A stretch of 64,000 nucleotides of DNA from Rhizobium ruizarguesonis. Lineage in GTDB: Bacteria; Pseudomonadota; Alphaproteobacteria; Rhizobiales; Rhizobiaceae. A program made the position numbers and the translations under genes. The DNA is taken from assembly GCF_012349115.1 (NCBI RefSeq), contig NZ_PQIG01000046.1, forward strand, positions 62,001 through 126,000, given 5' to 3'. Below the pieces are notes generated by a model. That model saw only the letters and a list, made by a program, of their open reading frames with translations. It had not been told where the DNA came from and made no database searches. Shown here in pieces: positions 1 through 8,540 of this stretch; the first letter of the stretch is position 1, and every line of letters begins with the position of its first letter.

Positions 1-595
1 AGGAGACGACGCCGACATCCTCCTGCCCCATGCCGGCCATCGGCTCGTCGAGTAGCAGCACCTTCGGATCCAATGCCAGCGTGGTGGCGATCTCCAGCAC
101 GCGCTTGCGGCCGTAGGAAAGATCGGCGGCGATGTGATCGCGCTCCTTGGAAAGCCCGACACTGGCGAGCAGTTGCTCGGCGCGCTCGTTCAGCCGATCG
201 AGTGCCGAAAGCGGCCGCCAGAACTGTGTGGAAAGACTGTTCGGCCGTTGCAGCGCCACGCGCACATTGTCGAGAACGGTCAGGTGCGGAAAGACCGCGG
301 AGATCTGGAAAGAGCGCACAAGCCCCATGCGCGCCACTCTGTCAGGCGGTGTCTTGGTAATATCGGTGCCCATCAGCGTGATCGTGCCTGAGGTCGGCTG
401 CAGGAACTTGGTCAGCAGGTTGAAGACCGTCGTCTTGCCGGCGCCGTTCGGGCCGATCAGCGCATGCACGCTTGCATCATGCACGTCGAGATCAACGTTC
501 TTGACGGCCGTGAAGCCGCCGAAATCGCGGCGCAGGCCGCGGGCGGACAACACCACCCGCGGCTTTTCCTGAGTTTCAATTGCGGAAACCGCCAT
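1..595 (-). CDS. Branched-chain amino acid-type ABC transporter ATP-binding protein (partial)
   Basis: This is the ATPase subunit of a HAAT-family ABC importer (LivG type), acting on the cytoplasmic face of the inner membrane. The minus strand read from the ATG at 595 gives 198 codons before the window edge cuts the gene. Walker A GPNGAGKTT lies at residues 48-56. It is followed by a Q-loop (SFQI), an LSYGRKR signature (usual LSYGxQR) and a Walker B LLLDEP with the MAGM continuation typical of LivG. The start is only 5 bases after the stop of the substrate-binding gene, so the two are one operon. The H-loop and C-terminus lie outside the window. The exact substrate (branched-chain amino acid, amide or other) cannot be read from the sequence. 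Confidence 0.88.
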   Translation of the reverse strand, partial: MAVSAIETQEKPRVVLSARGLRRDFGGFTAVKNVDLDVHDASVHALIGPNGAGKTTVFNLLTKFLQPTSGTITLMGTDITKTPPDRVARMGLVRSFQISAVFPHLTVLDNVRVALQRPNSLSTQFWRPLSALDRLNERAEQLLASVGLSKERDHIAADLSYGRKRVLEIATTLALDPKVLLLDEPMAGMGQEDVGVVS

Positions 596-600
596 CGTGC

Positions 601-1806
601 TTACTTCACCAGATCGCAACCGCTCTTGGCGGGATCGATATAGGCTTCCTTGCCGGGAATGGTGGCGAGCACGTTGAAGTAATCCCACGGCTCCTTGCTT
701 TCGGCAGGCTTCTTGACCTGCAGCAGGTACATGTCGTGGATCATGCGGCCATTGGCGCCGACCGTACCGCCGCGGCCGAAGACGTCGTCGACCGGCATTT
801 CATGCAGCTGCTTGGCGACGGCTTCCGTCTCGTCGGTGCCGGCCTTCTGCACCGCTTTCAGATATTGCGTCACCGCCGAATAGGTGCCGGTATGGATCAT
901 GTTCGGCATCTTGCCGGTGCGGGCAAAGAACTTCTTGGCGAAGGCGCGGCTTTCGTCGTCGCGGTTCCAGTAATAGCCTTCCGTCAGCGTCAATCCCTGT
1001 GCCGCCTCGAGGCCGAGTCCGTGGACTTCGGCCAATGTGAAGAGCAGCGCCGCCAGATGCTGGCCGCCCTGGGTGATGCCGAATTCGGCCGCCTGCTTGA
1101 TGGCGTTCGAGGTGTCGAGGCCGGCATTGGCAAGGCCGATCACCTTGGCGCCGGATGATTGCGCCTGCAGCAGGAAGGACGAGAAGTCCTGGGTCGACAG
1201 CGGATGGCGCACGGCGCCGACGACCGTGCCGCCGCTCGCCTTGACATAATCGCTGGTCTGCTGCTCCAGCGAATAGCCGAAGGCATAGTCTGCGGTCAGG
1301 AAGAACCAGCTGTCGCCGCCCTGCTTGACGAGCGCGCCGCCGGTGCCGACGGCCAATGCATGCGTGTCATAGGCCCAGTGGAAGCCGTAAGGCGAGCAGG
1401 CCTTGCCGGTCAGATCCGTCGTCGCCGCACCGGTGACGATGTCGATCTTCTTCTTCTCCTTGGCGATCGCTTGCACGGCAAGCGCCACCGACGAGGTCGT
1501 CAGCTCCATGATCGCATCCACCTGCTCGGTGTCATACCATTGGCGGGCGATGTTGGAGGCGATATCCGCCTTATTCTGGTGGTCGGCATCGACGATCTCG
1601 ACCGGAACGCCGAGCACCTTGCCGCCGAAATCCTCGACCGCCATCTTGGCGGCTTCGACGGAAGACTTGCCGCCGAAATCGGCATAGACACCCGACTGGT
1701 CGTTCAGGATGCCGATCTTGACCTTGCCGTCGGTCGCGCTCTGCGCGAGCACCGCTGTGCTGCTTGCAAGCAGAAATGCAACTGATGCAATGAGATTCTT
1801 TCGCAT
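601..1806 (-). CDS. Branched-chain amino acid-type ABC transporter periplasmic substrate-binding protein
   Basis: This is a type I periplasmic binding protein of the Leu/Ile/Val (LivJ) family, 401 aa, delivering substrate to the ABC importer whose ATPase follows 5 bases downstream. A signal peptide of about 21 residues (basic MRKN, hydrophobic core, cleavage near VLAQ) is visible. The mature protein opens with KVKIGILNDQSGVYADFGG, the usual LivJ-like first strand. The family's other features, such as the VDAIMELTTSSVALAV segment, are present. The length is normal. The ATG at 1806 has GGGAGGAGATC just upstream. Two copies of a TTTGAACAGA element lie in opposite orientation upstream and may be regulatory. 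The ligand is unknown; many rhizobial homologues bind amides or aromatic compounds rather than branched-chain amino acids. Confidence 0.88.
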   Translation of the reverse strand: MRKNLIASVAFLLASSTAVLAQSATDGKVKIGILNDQSGVYADFGGKSSVEAAKMAVEDFGGKVLGVPVEIVDADHQNKADIASNIARQWYDTEQVDAIMELTTSSVALAVQAIAKEKKKIDIVTGAATTDLTGKACSPYGFHWAYDTHALAVGTGGALVKQGGDSWFFLTADYAFGYSLEQQTSDYVKASGGTVVGAVRHPLSTQDFSSFLLQAQSSGAKVIGLANAGLDTSNAIKQAAEFGITQGGQHLAALLFTLAEVHGLGLEAAQGLTLTEGYYWNRDDESRAFAKKFFARTGKMPNMIHTGTYSAVTQYLKAVQKAGTDETEAVAKQLHEMPVDDVFGRGGTVGANGRMIHDMYLLQVKKPAESKEPWDYFNVLATIPGKEAYIDPAKSGCDLVK

Positions 1807-1840
1807 ATGATCTCCTCCCAGAGATTGGCCAGATTGCGGA

Positions 1841-1970
1841 TCTGTTCAAATTTGGCCAGCCGCACTCCTCAGAACGGCGGACCCTCACCCTACGATCACG
1901 GAAATCCCGCCCTGAGGCAACGGGTGATTTACAACTAATTCCAAACAGCATCTGTGCATTTTTGAACAGA
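1841..1970. promoter_or_regulatory. Upstream region with inverted TTTGAACAGA elements
   Basis: The sequence TCTGTTCAAA at 1841-1850 recurs as its exact reverse complement TTTGAACAGA at 1961-1970. The second copy also closes a dyad TCTGT-N10-ACAGA (1951-1970). Both lie in the non-coding leader of the ABC importer operon, 35-165 bases before its start. A third copy (14494-14503) lies just before the LysR gene at 14515. A regulator-binding role is inference. The rest of 1807-2279 shows no convincing gene. Confidence 0.35.
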
Positions 1971-2279
1971 GGGTGAATTAGACAATTCTAGTCGGCGCTC
2001 CTAAAAAGCGCGAAATGGTAAGCATTTACCGTTATAACTAGGGCAGTTTCGAAGCTTCGGCAGGCCTGACAGCATTAGACAAAAGACCAATCGCATGAGA
2101 TCGGGTCTTCCCGTCGTCGAGCGTTTTGCTCGCGTTCTGCGCGAGACCCCGCTCGCAATGGCGTCAAGCCAAGCGACGCAACGACCAGGCGAAGGTCAGA
2201 TCAACCGCCGGAAGGCGATCGAGCGTGCGATTTGCGGCAGAGCTGATCTGCACCACACAAGCGAGGGTGCAAGCGACAA

Positions 2280-2864
2280 TTATTTCGGCTTACGCAGATC
2301 GAGAGATCCAGTCGGAAGAGGAACCACGCTGGCAAGTCGTTTGCCTACCACAGTACCGATTGTCGGGGCCCCGGAAGTATTCCTGGATGCGGACTCGATT
2401 TGGCGAAGAAACAGTCCGCTATCATCTGCAAGAGATCCGATGGTAATCATCGGCTCATCGTCGACGAAAAGTATCAATCCAATGCCGGATCCAATCTTAT
2501 CCTCCACCCTGCATGGCAGGACTCGCAGTACGGTCTCCGCCTTTGTCGAAAACAGGGATTTCACAAGGCCGCCAAGTGCTTCGATTTTATTGACGAACGG
2601 CCGCACGACAAGCGTGACCGCTTCTCCTTCAGATAGAGAGAGTTGGACGGAAAACTGAGCCGGCGCAGAACCGGTTGGCAGGCAAGCACTATACAGCTGA
2701 AAAATCGCGGCGCGGGCGAAATTCAACCGCGTATCATCGGATTCGGCTTCAGCGATTGATTGAAGAAAGCGTGAAGAGTTCACTGCCGCAATCCCTGTTT
2801 TGAATCGGGTAGCCCGATGATCATTCAATTTACAATATCGCATCTGGGAGCGAGCCGTCCGCAT
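2280..2864 (-). pseudogene. Hypothetical protein, possibly a LuxR-type regulator fragment that lost its HTH
   Basis: This 194-codon frame has no family I can name with certainty. Its middle part (residues about 45-150, with QFSVQLSLSEGEAVTLVV and later GIGLILFVDDEP) resembles in order and spacing the linker between the PAS and HTH domains of rhizobial LuxR-family regulators, where a 'VLVAPL ... VFVSDPE' pattern precedes the helix-turn-helix. No HTH follows in frame. Downstream on the same strand, short HTH-like pieces (SLGLTP, AIASGVS) occur in other frames, which suggests decay by frameshift. The gene sits alone between the ABC importer and the polysaccharide operon. Alternatives are an intact orphan protein or a chance frame. 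A longish overlapping plus-strand frame (2095-2658) looks less protein-like. Confidence 0.4.
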
Positions 2865-3248
2865 TATTCATATTACCAAATGCCGACCTGCGAAAATCTC
2901 CGGTTTGTCCCCGATATCCTGGATATACCGCGAATGTTTGGCGAAGCTGGAGACCCAGTTTAGATCGCAGGAAAATATGGAGGCATTTAGATCAATACTC
3001 TGACGTGTTGAGACCGCTCTCAGTCGTCAGTTAGTATGCGACGATGTTGCAGACAATGCCCCTGGGGGAAAGAACGCGTAACCATCCCGGTTCGCAGGCG
3101 CTTCCGCTCGTCGTTCACGCATATTTTCGTCTTGAGCAACATGCTACATGTTGTTGGCGGCCAGCAATTCGAATGACAACACCCCGTGCTGTACCCCGGT
3201 CCACGCCCGAGACGACGAGTGCTGGTCGGCGGAATGGCTCGGTCGGCC
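2865..3248. other. Non-coding stretch downstream of the polysaccharide operon
   Basis: No convincing gene is seen. A perfect short inverted repeat CAACATG-CTA-CATGTTG lies at 3137-3153. A minus-strand frame crossing 3020-3307 has no family features and overlaps the end of the GH5 gene, so it was not annotated. Confidence 0.5.
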
Positions 3249-4433
3249 CTAATTTTGTAGCTTGAGGGCGGCGTCGCGCAGAGCCTGCCAAGCGGGGCTT
3301 CCATCATTATGGATGTCGAATTTGTCGTAGTCGTCCTGGGGATAGAGGCCCGAGTCCTGTGTGCTGACGAGCCGCCAGACCACCCAGCCTCCGCAATCCG
3401 ACGTGGCGATCGTGTTCAGCCAAGTTCCATAGGCATTTGCCTGATCGGCATCGGATCGCGGAACTCCAAATTCCTCCAGGATTACGGGTTTCCCGACATC
3501 TCGTCCGATCGCGCAGTATTCGCGAATGCGGGCATCGAAATCGGAATGGCTCATTTTGGCGTAGGATGGGTAGCCATGCCACGTGCCGAAATCGACGCTC
3601 GGAATGTCCATATCCGACAGCTTCTGATCCATATTCCCGTGGCCGGTCGTTACGAGCTGTTTCGGTGCCAGGGATTTGACATAGGCTGACATTTCCGACA
3701 CCCAGTCATGAAGGAGCGGTTTGGGATGGATGTCAGGTTCGTTGGCCAGATCCCAGGCAAATATGGTGGGGTCATCGGAATAGCGCACACCAGTAATCGT
3801 GTTGACGCGCGACAGAACATGCCGAACCCATTCCTTGTAATCGCGTCGGGTTCGCGGATCAGCGGCAAAAAAGGTGTATTTGTCCGAACTCCCGTACCAG
3901 GCATTCATCTGCTGGGCACCGCCCGTGTAGGCCCAGAAATCGACGAATGCGAGGATCAGCTTAAGCTTGCGCTTCGCCGCTTCCGCGATGAGGAAATCGA
4001 CCTTTTGCAGGCCGTCAGGTCCGTCGTTGGGAACCATCTTGTTGGTTATCGGATCCCAACTCATCATGTAGATGCCCTTGGTTCCCAGATTGCTGGAATC
4101 GGCCGTGCTTTTTGAATTCCAGATCGTCGGCACCTGGCCGTCAAGCGACCCTATAACCGGTTGCAGGAAGGTGCGCACCACATTGGCACCCATTGCCGTG
4201 GCGTCGTCCAACACGCGGGTGACCTCGGCTGAAGAGCCAAATGTCAGATAATGGTTGTTTACGCCGGCCACGCGAAATGGCTTGCCGTCGAGCAGGAAGC
4301 TCCCCTCTTTCGTCGTGACGAAAGATTGCTGCGAAGATGACTGGGCGTCCGCAGATCCGAGTTGAGCAGACCAACAAAGCGCCAGCGCCACAGCGCCGAC
4401 AGCGAAATTCCTAAAACGGTGAATACGTCTCAT
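3249..4433 (-). CDS. Secreted glycoside hydrolase family 5, mannanase-like
   Basis: This is a predicted retaining beta-glycanase of GH5, 394 aa, resembling endo-beta-1,4-mannanases. It is exported by a signal peptide (basic N-terminus, hydrophobic residues about 10-22, cleavage near ADAQ). The TIM-barrel catalytic pair is visible: the acid/base Glu in DLANEPD (E232) and the nucleophile in ILEEFG (E321). The other expected strand motifs are GANVVRTF, LILAFVDFW and GTWHGYPS. I chose the ATG at 4433 because it has GGGAG upstream, follows the flippase stop by 16 bases and begins the signal peptide; the frame stays open for 85 codons further upstream without sense. Hydrolases of this kind in polysaccharide operons usually trim or release the polymer, so the product may contain beta-mannosyl or glucosyl links. 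It is the last gene of the operon. Confidence 0.85.
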   Translation of the reverse strand: MRRIHRFRNFAVGAVALALCWSAQLGSADAQSSSQQSFVTTKEGSFLLDGKPFRVAGVNNHYLTFGSSAEVTRVLDDATAMGANVVRTFLQPVIGSLDGQVPTIWNSKSTADSSNLGTKGIYMMSWDPITNKMVPNDGPDGLQKVDFLIAEAAKRKLKLILAFVDFWAYTGGAQQMNAWYGSSDKYTFFAADPRTRRDYKEWVRHVLSRVNTITGVRYSDDPTIFAWDLANEPDIHPKPLLHDWVSEMSAYVKSLAPKQLVTTGHGNMDQKLSDMDIPSVDFGTWHGYPSYAKMSHSDFDARIREYCAIGRDVGKPVILEEFGVPRSDADQANAYGTWLNTIATSDCGGWVVWRLVSTQDSGLYPQDDYDKFDIHNDGSPAWQALRDAALKLQN

Positions 4434-4449
4434 GCGAAGAAACTCCCTT

Positions 4450-5829
4450 TCAAGCCCGTGACGCAATTCCGATTTGGTCTGTCTCGTCGAGGGAATTGCC
4501 GCATGTCGAGACACCGGCAGCCGCTGGTGGCGCGGTGGTGGACGGCGTCGCAGTGTGCCGTGTGGCCCAATACAATGCCGGGCACAGAAGCAGGCCTTCC
4601 AGCGAAACAGCAATGACCCAGAAGTTGGCTGTGCCCGCCATCCCGAATTGCGCACCACCGGCGGCGGCCGCGATCTCCAGCACCGCACCGCCGATCAGAA
4701 CGAGGGTGGCAAAACCCAGGCGCCGTCGGACACGTTGAACCGCCAGATAATGATACTTCAACGCCATTCCGAAAGCGGCAACGCCCAGAAACTGGAGGCC
4801 ATTTCCTGCAATCGCAGCATAGGCCGGATTGAATATCCAGAGCATGAAGCGCGACAGGAAGAGGAACGCCAAGGCGGTCGCCGCGCAGACGAGCATCGAC
4901 AAGCCGAGCGACAGGCGCAGGCGCGCGGAAAATAGCTCCGGCTCCCGCACAGCGATGGCAAACAACACCGAGGCGAGTGACGCAGGGACGAGAAGCGCGA
5001 CGTTCAGCACCGTCCAGGCGGCATAGAAGGCGGCGTTGATCTCAGCCGACAGCATCACGGTGACGACGACGGGCAGCAGCAGCGCTGGCGCCTGAACAGC
5101 CATGCTGAGCGCATGATGGCCAAAAACCTGTCCGAGCACCGGTCGGAAGGCGTGGGTCTCCGGCCGGTGGAAAACGCGCCTGCCCGCATAAACAAGAAGC
5201 CCGGCCACGACGACCAGCGAGACAAGCTGCCCGGCAAACCAGGTGGTGAAGATCGCCAGTCCGCTGGTCGCCCGGCCAAGTGTCAGGCCGAGAGCGATCA
5301 GCAAAAGAAGCTTGCTGGCGGCAAAGACGACATTCCGGGTCAGTTGAAGGCCGCTGCGCAAAAGGCCAACCAGGGCTTGGTCGAGCACGAGGGTCACGGC
5401 CGTCAGAGCGCAACCAGCGACGAAGAAGAGATCGCTCGCGGAGGAACCGACGATCGAGCCAAGCTGCGTCGATGTACGGGCTGCGATAACAAGATAGATC
5501 AGCCCGACGACGATGGAGGCGCTGAACGAGGCCAGGAGGGCGCCCGTCAGAAAAGGGCCTGCTCTCTTCTGACGGCCTATCTCGCCCATCAGGAAGGGCC
5601 CGAGACCGACTTCACCGAGATTCGCGAGGAGATTCATCAATGATATGGCGGCGGCGGCGAGCCCGACAGCTTCGGCCGAGAAGGATCGCGCAGCAAACCA
5701 CCAGTAGACGAAGCCGAGAATGGCCGTCATCAACGTTCCAAGGCCCAGCATGCCTGCATTGAGCAGCAAAACCGCCTGATTCATCAGGAGACTGCGGACC
5801 TTGGCAATGGCGGCGCTGACGGTCATCAT
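4450..5829 (-). CDS. Polysaccharide flippase (Wzx/MATE-like membrane protein)
   Basis: This 459-aa, very hydrophobic protein carries about 12-14 predicted membrane segments. The N-terminal stretch (NAGMLGLGTLMTAILGF followed by YWWFAARSFSAEAVGLA) is typical of the polysaccharide biosynthesis / MviN-MATE superfamily, whose members flip undecaprenyl-linked repeat units to the periplasm. It sits between a GT2 gene (2 bases upstream) and the GH5 gene (16 bases downstream). Two in-frame ATGs (5829 and 5826) are possible starts. The C-terminal 40 residues are hydrophilic and proline/threonine rich. No separate Wzy polymerase is obvious nearby; the 698-aa membrane protein upstream is the candidate. 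Confidence 0.82.
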   Translation of the reverse strand: MMTVSAAIAKVRSLLMNQAVLLLNAGMLGLGTLMTAILGFVYWWFAARSFSAEAVGLAAAAISLMNLLANLGEVGLGPFLMGEIGRQKRAGPFLTGALLASFSASIVVGLIYLVIAARTSTQLGSIVGSSASDLFFVAGCALTAVTLVLDQALVGLLRSGLQLTRNVVFAASKLLLLIALGLTLGRATSGLAIFTTWFAGQLVSLVVVAGLLVYAGRRVFHRPETHAFRPVLGQVFGHHALSMAVQAPALLLPVVVTVMLSAEINAAFYAAWTVLNVALLVPASLASVLFAIAVREPELFSARLRLSLGLSMLVCAATALAFLFLSRFMLWIFNPAYAAIAGNGLQFLGVAAFGMALKYHYLAVQRVRRRLGFATLVLIGGAVLEIAAAAGGAQFGMAGTANFWVIAVSLEGLLLCPALYWATRHTATPSTTAPPAAAGVSTCGNSLDETDQIGIASRA

Positions 5830-5831
5830 GC

Positions 5832-6833
5832 CTATTCCACCGGTTCGAGAGCGCGAGCAGGAACGGAGGTGAAGGGTCGCTTAAGGGCAGCGCGGGTCCG
5901 CCCGAGAGCGAAGCCGGCTGCGGTGGCCGCCAGGCCGGCGCCCAGCGCCACGACCCGCAGAAGGCCGCTCGGCTGGCCAAGCAACACATCCGCGAATCCC
6001 CGCATAACCCCTTGGGGCAACGTCCTCGTCATATAGGTCTTTTCCGACGCCAGCGCCTCGCTGGAGCCTGCCATCAACGATAGGCTGGCCTTTGAAAGCC
6101 CTTCGGCCCAGCATCGGTGAAGGAAATATTTCCACGTCGCGCGAACGGCGGGTATGGCGTGATCGCTGCCGCTCGACGGCTCGAAGACGAAACGGCCATG
6201 CGGCAAGGCCTTGGTTGCACGGATGCAGAGTTCGGTTTCCTCGCATCCGAGCGGCAAAGCCTTGGCTGTTCGACCCAAGCCGGAATCGAAGCCGCCCGTA
6301 TGATCGAAGACGGAGCGGCGGACGCACATCGACGCGCCGATAAGATTGCGCACCGGCCCGGGATGAAGGCCGCGATAGGTGCAGCCGAGGGTCCACAGGA
6401 ATTCGTCGGGAAACCAGGACGGACGGTCTGTTTCCCACAACGGGCGGATCGCGGACACGGCGCCCAGAACCGAGGGATCCTCCAGTTGCCGCACCAAGGT
6501 CGCCAGCAAATCTTGATCCGACACGGCGTCGTCGTCGAGAAACAGGATGACCTCGCCGCGGCTGACAGAAATCCCCGTGTTGCGGGCACCGGAGAGACCG
6601 GGCGGATGAATATTCTCGACGATCCTGAGCGGGGTTTCGAAGCGCTTGGCGCGCAGACGCAGCGCGAGCGCCGGATTGTGATCGACGATGACGACGATCT
6701 CGTCCGCGGCCGGGACTTGGCGCGCTGCCGCCTCGATTGCTTTGTTGAGGATGTCCCAGCGCTTGTCGGAATAGCAGCAGATGACGATTGCCGTCGTGAG
6801 CTTGCCGGGCACGGGGTGCTGGAAATTATCCAT
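5832..6833 (-). CDS. Glycosyltransferase family 2
   Basis: This is a GT-A fold transferase, 333 aa. It opens with AIVICCYSDKRWDILNKAI and carries the acidic metal-binding motif ILFLDDDAV near residues 92-100, and PGLSGARNTGIS before it. A later acidic motif, GCEETELCIRA, fits the catalytic-base region of GT2 enzymes. The C-terminus has one hydrophobic stretch (LLRVVALGAGLAATAAGFAL) that could hold it at the membrane. The family adds sugars to lipid-linked intermediates on the cytoplasmic side. Its start overlaps the end of the upstream membrane-protein gene by 8 bases and it is followed 2 bases later by the flippase, showing translational coupling. Donor sugar and linkage are unknown. Confidence 0.88.
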   Translation of the reverse strand: MDNFQHPVPGKLTTAIVICCYSDKRWDILNKAIEAAARQVPAADEIVVIVDHNPALALRLRAKRFETPLRIVENIHPPGLSGARNTGISVSRGEVILFLDDDAVSDQDLLATLVRQLEDPSVLGAVSAIRPLWETDRPSWFPDEFLWTLGCTYRGLHPGPVRNLIGASMCVRRSVFDHTGGFDSGLGRTAKALPLGCEETELCIRATKALPHGRFVFEPSSGSDHAIPAVRATWKYFLHRCWAEGLSKASLSLMAGSSEALASEKTYMTRTLPQGVMRGFADVLLGQPSGLLRVVALGAGLAATAAGFALGRTRAALKRPFTSVPARALEPVE

Positions 6834-7656
6834 TTTTCATCTCCGGATCAGCGAATTGCAGGCTTATTCCGGTGGATGCCGGGGACTGGAGCGGGTCGAT
6901 GGTCATCCAGACTTTGCGGTAGATCGTTCCCCTGTCGCCGCCCTTGAAGAGCCAGGCTTCCAGCCGTGCGGGAGGGCGCGTTCTTGTCGGTACGGAGAAT
7001 TCGAAAGTTTGGCTGGAGGAAGGCGCCAGTTCGAAGGTTGGCATCTTTCCAATCAGCGTGCCGCCCAGAACAAGGTCAAGACTGTAAACTGTCTTGACGT
7101 CTTCCGAATTGCGCACGCCGACCGTTACCACATTGTTCGTCCAGTTCCATTTTGGCACCATCCAAAGCTCGGTGAAATGAAACGGCTTGCGTTCGAGCGC
7201 GACCGGGCGCGCCACGAGGACGGAACTCGTCGCCAAGATCATGGAAGCTGCGAAGGTCAAAAAACGGCGGCCGGGCCAAGCCCAGGGAATGGCCGGAACC
7301 GGCCTTGCGAGCTGCAAAACGACATTCAGCCACCGAACGGCGAAAGTCGTCAGGCCCAGCGCGTATACCCAGCCTCGCGCATCGAGATGCCCGACGACAT
7401 GCAGCAGAAGCCCACAAAAAATGCAGGCCGCGAAGCTCAGGAACACCGAGAGCGTCCCCCGCGTGACCATATCGCCCTCTATGCGCAGGGTATCCACCAG
7501 CATGCGACCCGGGAGATACAGTATCAGCGGCGCGCAGAGCGCCAGGCGGACCGCCTTCTCCCACGTCGAAAAGGTTTCGGGCAGCCACGTTACGGCCAAG
7601 GCAGCGGCAAGAACCCACAGCGGAAGGATTCCCAGAAAGACACGGCGGGCCATCAT
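6826..7656 (-). CDS. Membrane protein with periplasmic beta domain, DUF1616-like
   Basis: This 276-aa protein has four to five N-terminal membrane segments (starting near VFLGILPLWVLAAALAV) and a C-terminal soluble half of about 110 residues rich in beta pattern (WNWTNNVVTVGVRNSEDV, FELAPSSSQTFEFSV), probably periplasmic. The arrangement resembles DUF1616 proteins found beside glycosyltransferases in polysaccharide loci; no function is established. The start is placed at the ATGATGG where ATG (7656), the stop of the upstream gene (7655-7653) and a second ATG (7653) overlap, the normal coupling seen throughout this operon. It could bind the growing or exported glycan, but that is inference. 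Confidence 0.7.
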   Translation of the reverse strand: MMARRVFLGILPLWVLAAALAVTWLPETFSTWEKAVRLALCAPLILYLPGRMLVDTLRIEGDMVTRGTLSVFLSFAACIFCGLLLHVVGHLDARGWVYALGLTTFAVRWLNVVLQLARPVPAIPWAWPGRRFLTFAASMILATSSVLVARPVALERKPFHFTELWMVPKWNWTNNVVTVGVRNSEDVKTVYSLDLVLGGTLIGKMPTFELAPSSSQTFEFSVPTRTRPPARLEAWLFKGGDRGTIYRKVWMTIDPLQSPASTGISLQFADPEMKNG

Positions 7657-8540
7657 CGGGGACGAGCTCCTGCATCCGCCCATGCCGTTGCACCGATGAT
7701 CTGAGCGGCGCCCGGGTTCACCTTCATGAGCTTCTGGCGGATCACGTTCGGGTCGAAGGATTTCTGGACGAGATGAACGATCTTGCTGTCCAGCCGGCTC
7801 AGAGTGAGGCCGAGGCGGCTATGGATCTGGGTCAGATAGGCCCCGCGCGCATCGCGCATCGTCGGCGACTGGTGCATCACATCAAGCAGAAAAACGGAAT
7901 AGAGCGTCCATTCCCCGAACCGTGTCTGGTCTTTTGACGCGCTCAGACCCTTGAGCAGCTCGACGTAGGGTTTTGAGCCGTATTTCGACGCGATGTAGTC
8001 ATTCAGCGCGATGAGCCATTCGCGCTTGAAGCAGAAGAAATCGTTGATGAAATCGACGTAGCGAAAAGACCGGGCCGGCTCGACGCCGAGGATCTTTGCA
8101 ACATTGCGCAACCGTTTCTTCTCGAAACGGTAGTGCAGATCGGGAAGCCTGTGGCTGGAATAATAGAGAACCGGCTCGCGCTGGTCGATGAGATCGGTCG
8201 TCGCGATGGGCCGCAGCAGCAGTGTATCCGCACCGAGATTACAGAAATGCTCGGTCCGGCAGAATTCGAAGGCGCGCAGCTTGATGATCTGCTGCCGAAA
8301 CCAGCCGGGAAGTTCCAGTTCGCTGGCCGAAAGCCAGTCGTTGTCGCCGGTGACGACGGCGCCAGGCACGAGACCCTTCGCGTCGAGGAAGGCTCTTAAA
8401 GCGGCCGGGTTGTCGGTGACCATGGTCAGGTTTCCCTTGTCGGGGAAATGCTGCTGGTAGGAGCGAAGGGACGCTTCGAGCAAATATTCGATGTCCCGCG
8501 AATGGACGCACATGAAAGCGTCGATACGGCTATCGATCAT
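7653..8540 (-). CDS. DUF6492-like protein, possible glycosyltransferase
   Basis: This 295-aa soluble protein opens with IDAFMCVHSRDIEYLLEA and has a central KLRAFEFCRTEHFCNLGADT segment. The 'xNLGADT' acidic motif is in the place where nucleotide-sugar transferases coordinate metal. It matches the general look of DUF6492 proteins, which occur in surface polysaccharide clusters and are thought to be GT-A type transferases. It has no signal peptide or membrane segment. Its stop overlaps the next gene (ATGATGG) and its start overlaps the stop of the 698-aa membrane protein by 4 bases, so it is fully embedded in the operon. The reaction is unknown and the family name is from memory. Confidence 0.6.
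   Translation of the reverse strand: MIDSRIDAFMCVHSRDIEYLLEASLRSYQQHFPDKGNLTMVTDNPAALRAFLDAKGLVPGAVVTGDNDWLSASELELPGWFRQQIIKLRAFEFCRTEHFCNLGADTLLLRPIATTDLIDQREPVLYYSSHRLPDLHYRFEKKRLRNVAKILGVEPARSFRYVDFINDFFCFKREWLIALNDYIASKYGSKPYVELLKGLSASKDQTRFGEWTLYSVFLLDVMHQSPTMRDARGAYLTQIHSRLGLTLSRLDSKIVHLVQKSFDPNVIRQKLMKVNPGAAQIIGATAWADAGARPR

Noticed and set aside
2095..2658. Plus-strand 187-codon frame
   Set aside because: Ser/Thr/Arg-rich, no domain features; overlaps the more protein-like minus frame.
5113..5643. Plus-strand 176-codon frame opposite the flippase gene
   Set aside because: Highly charged composition without motifs; antisense shadow of a membrane protein.
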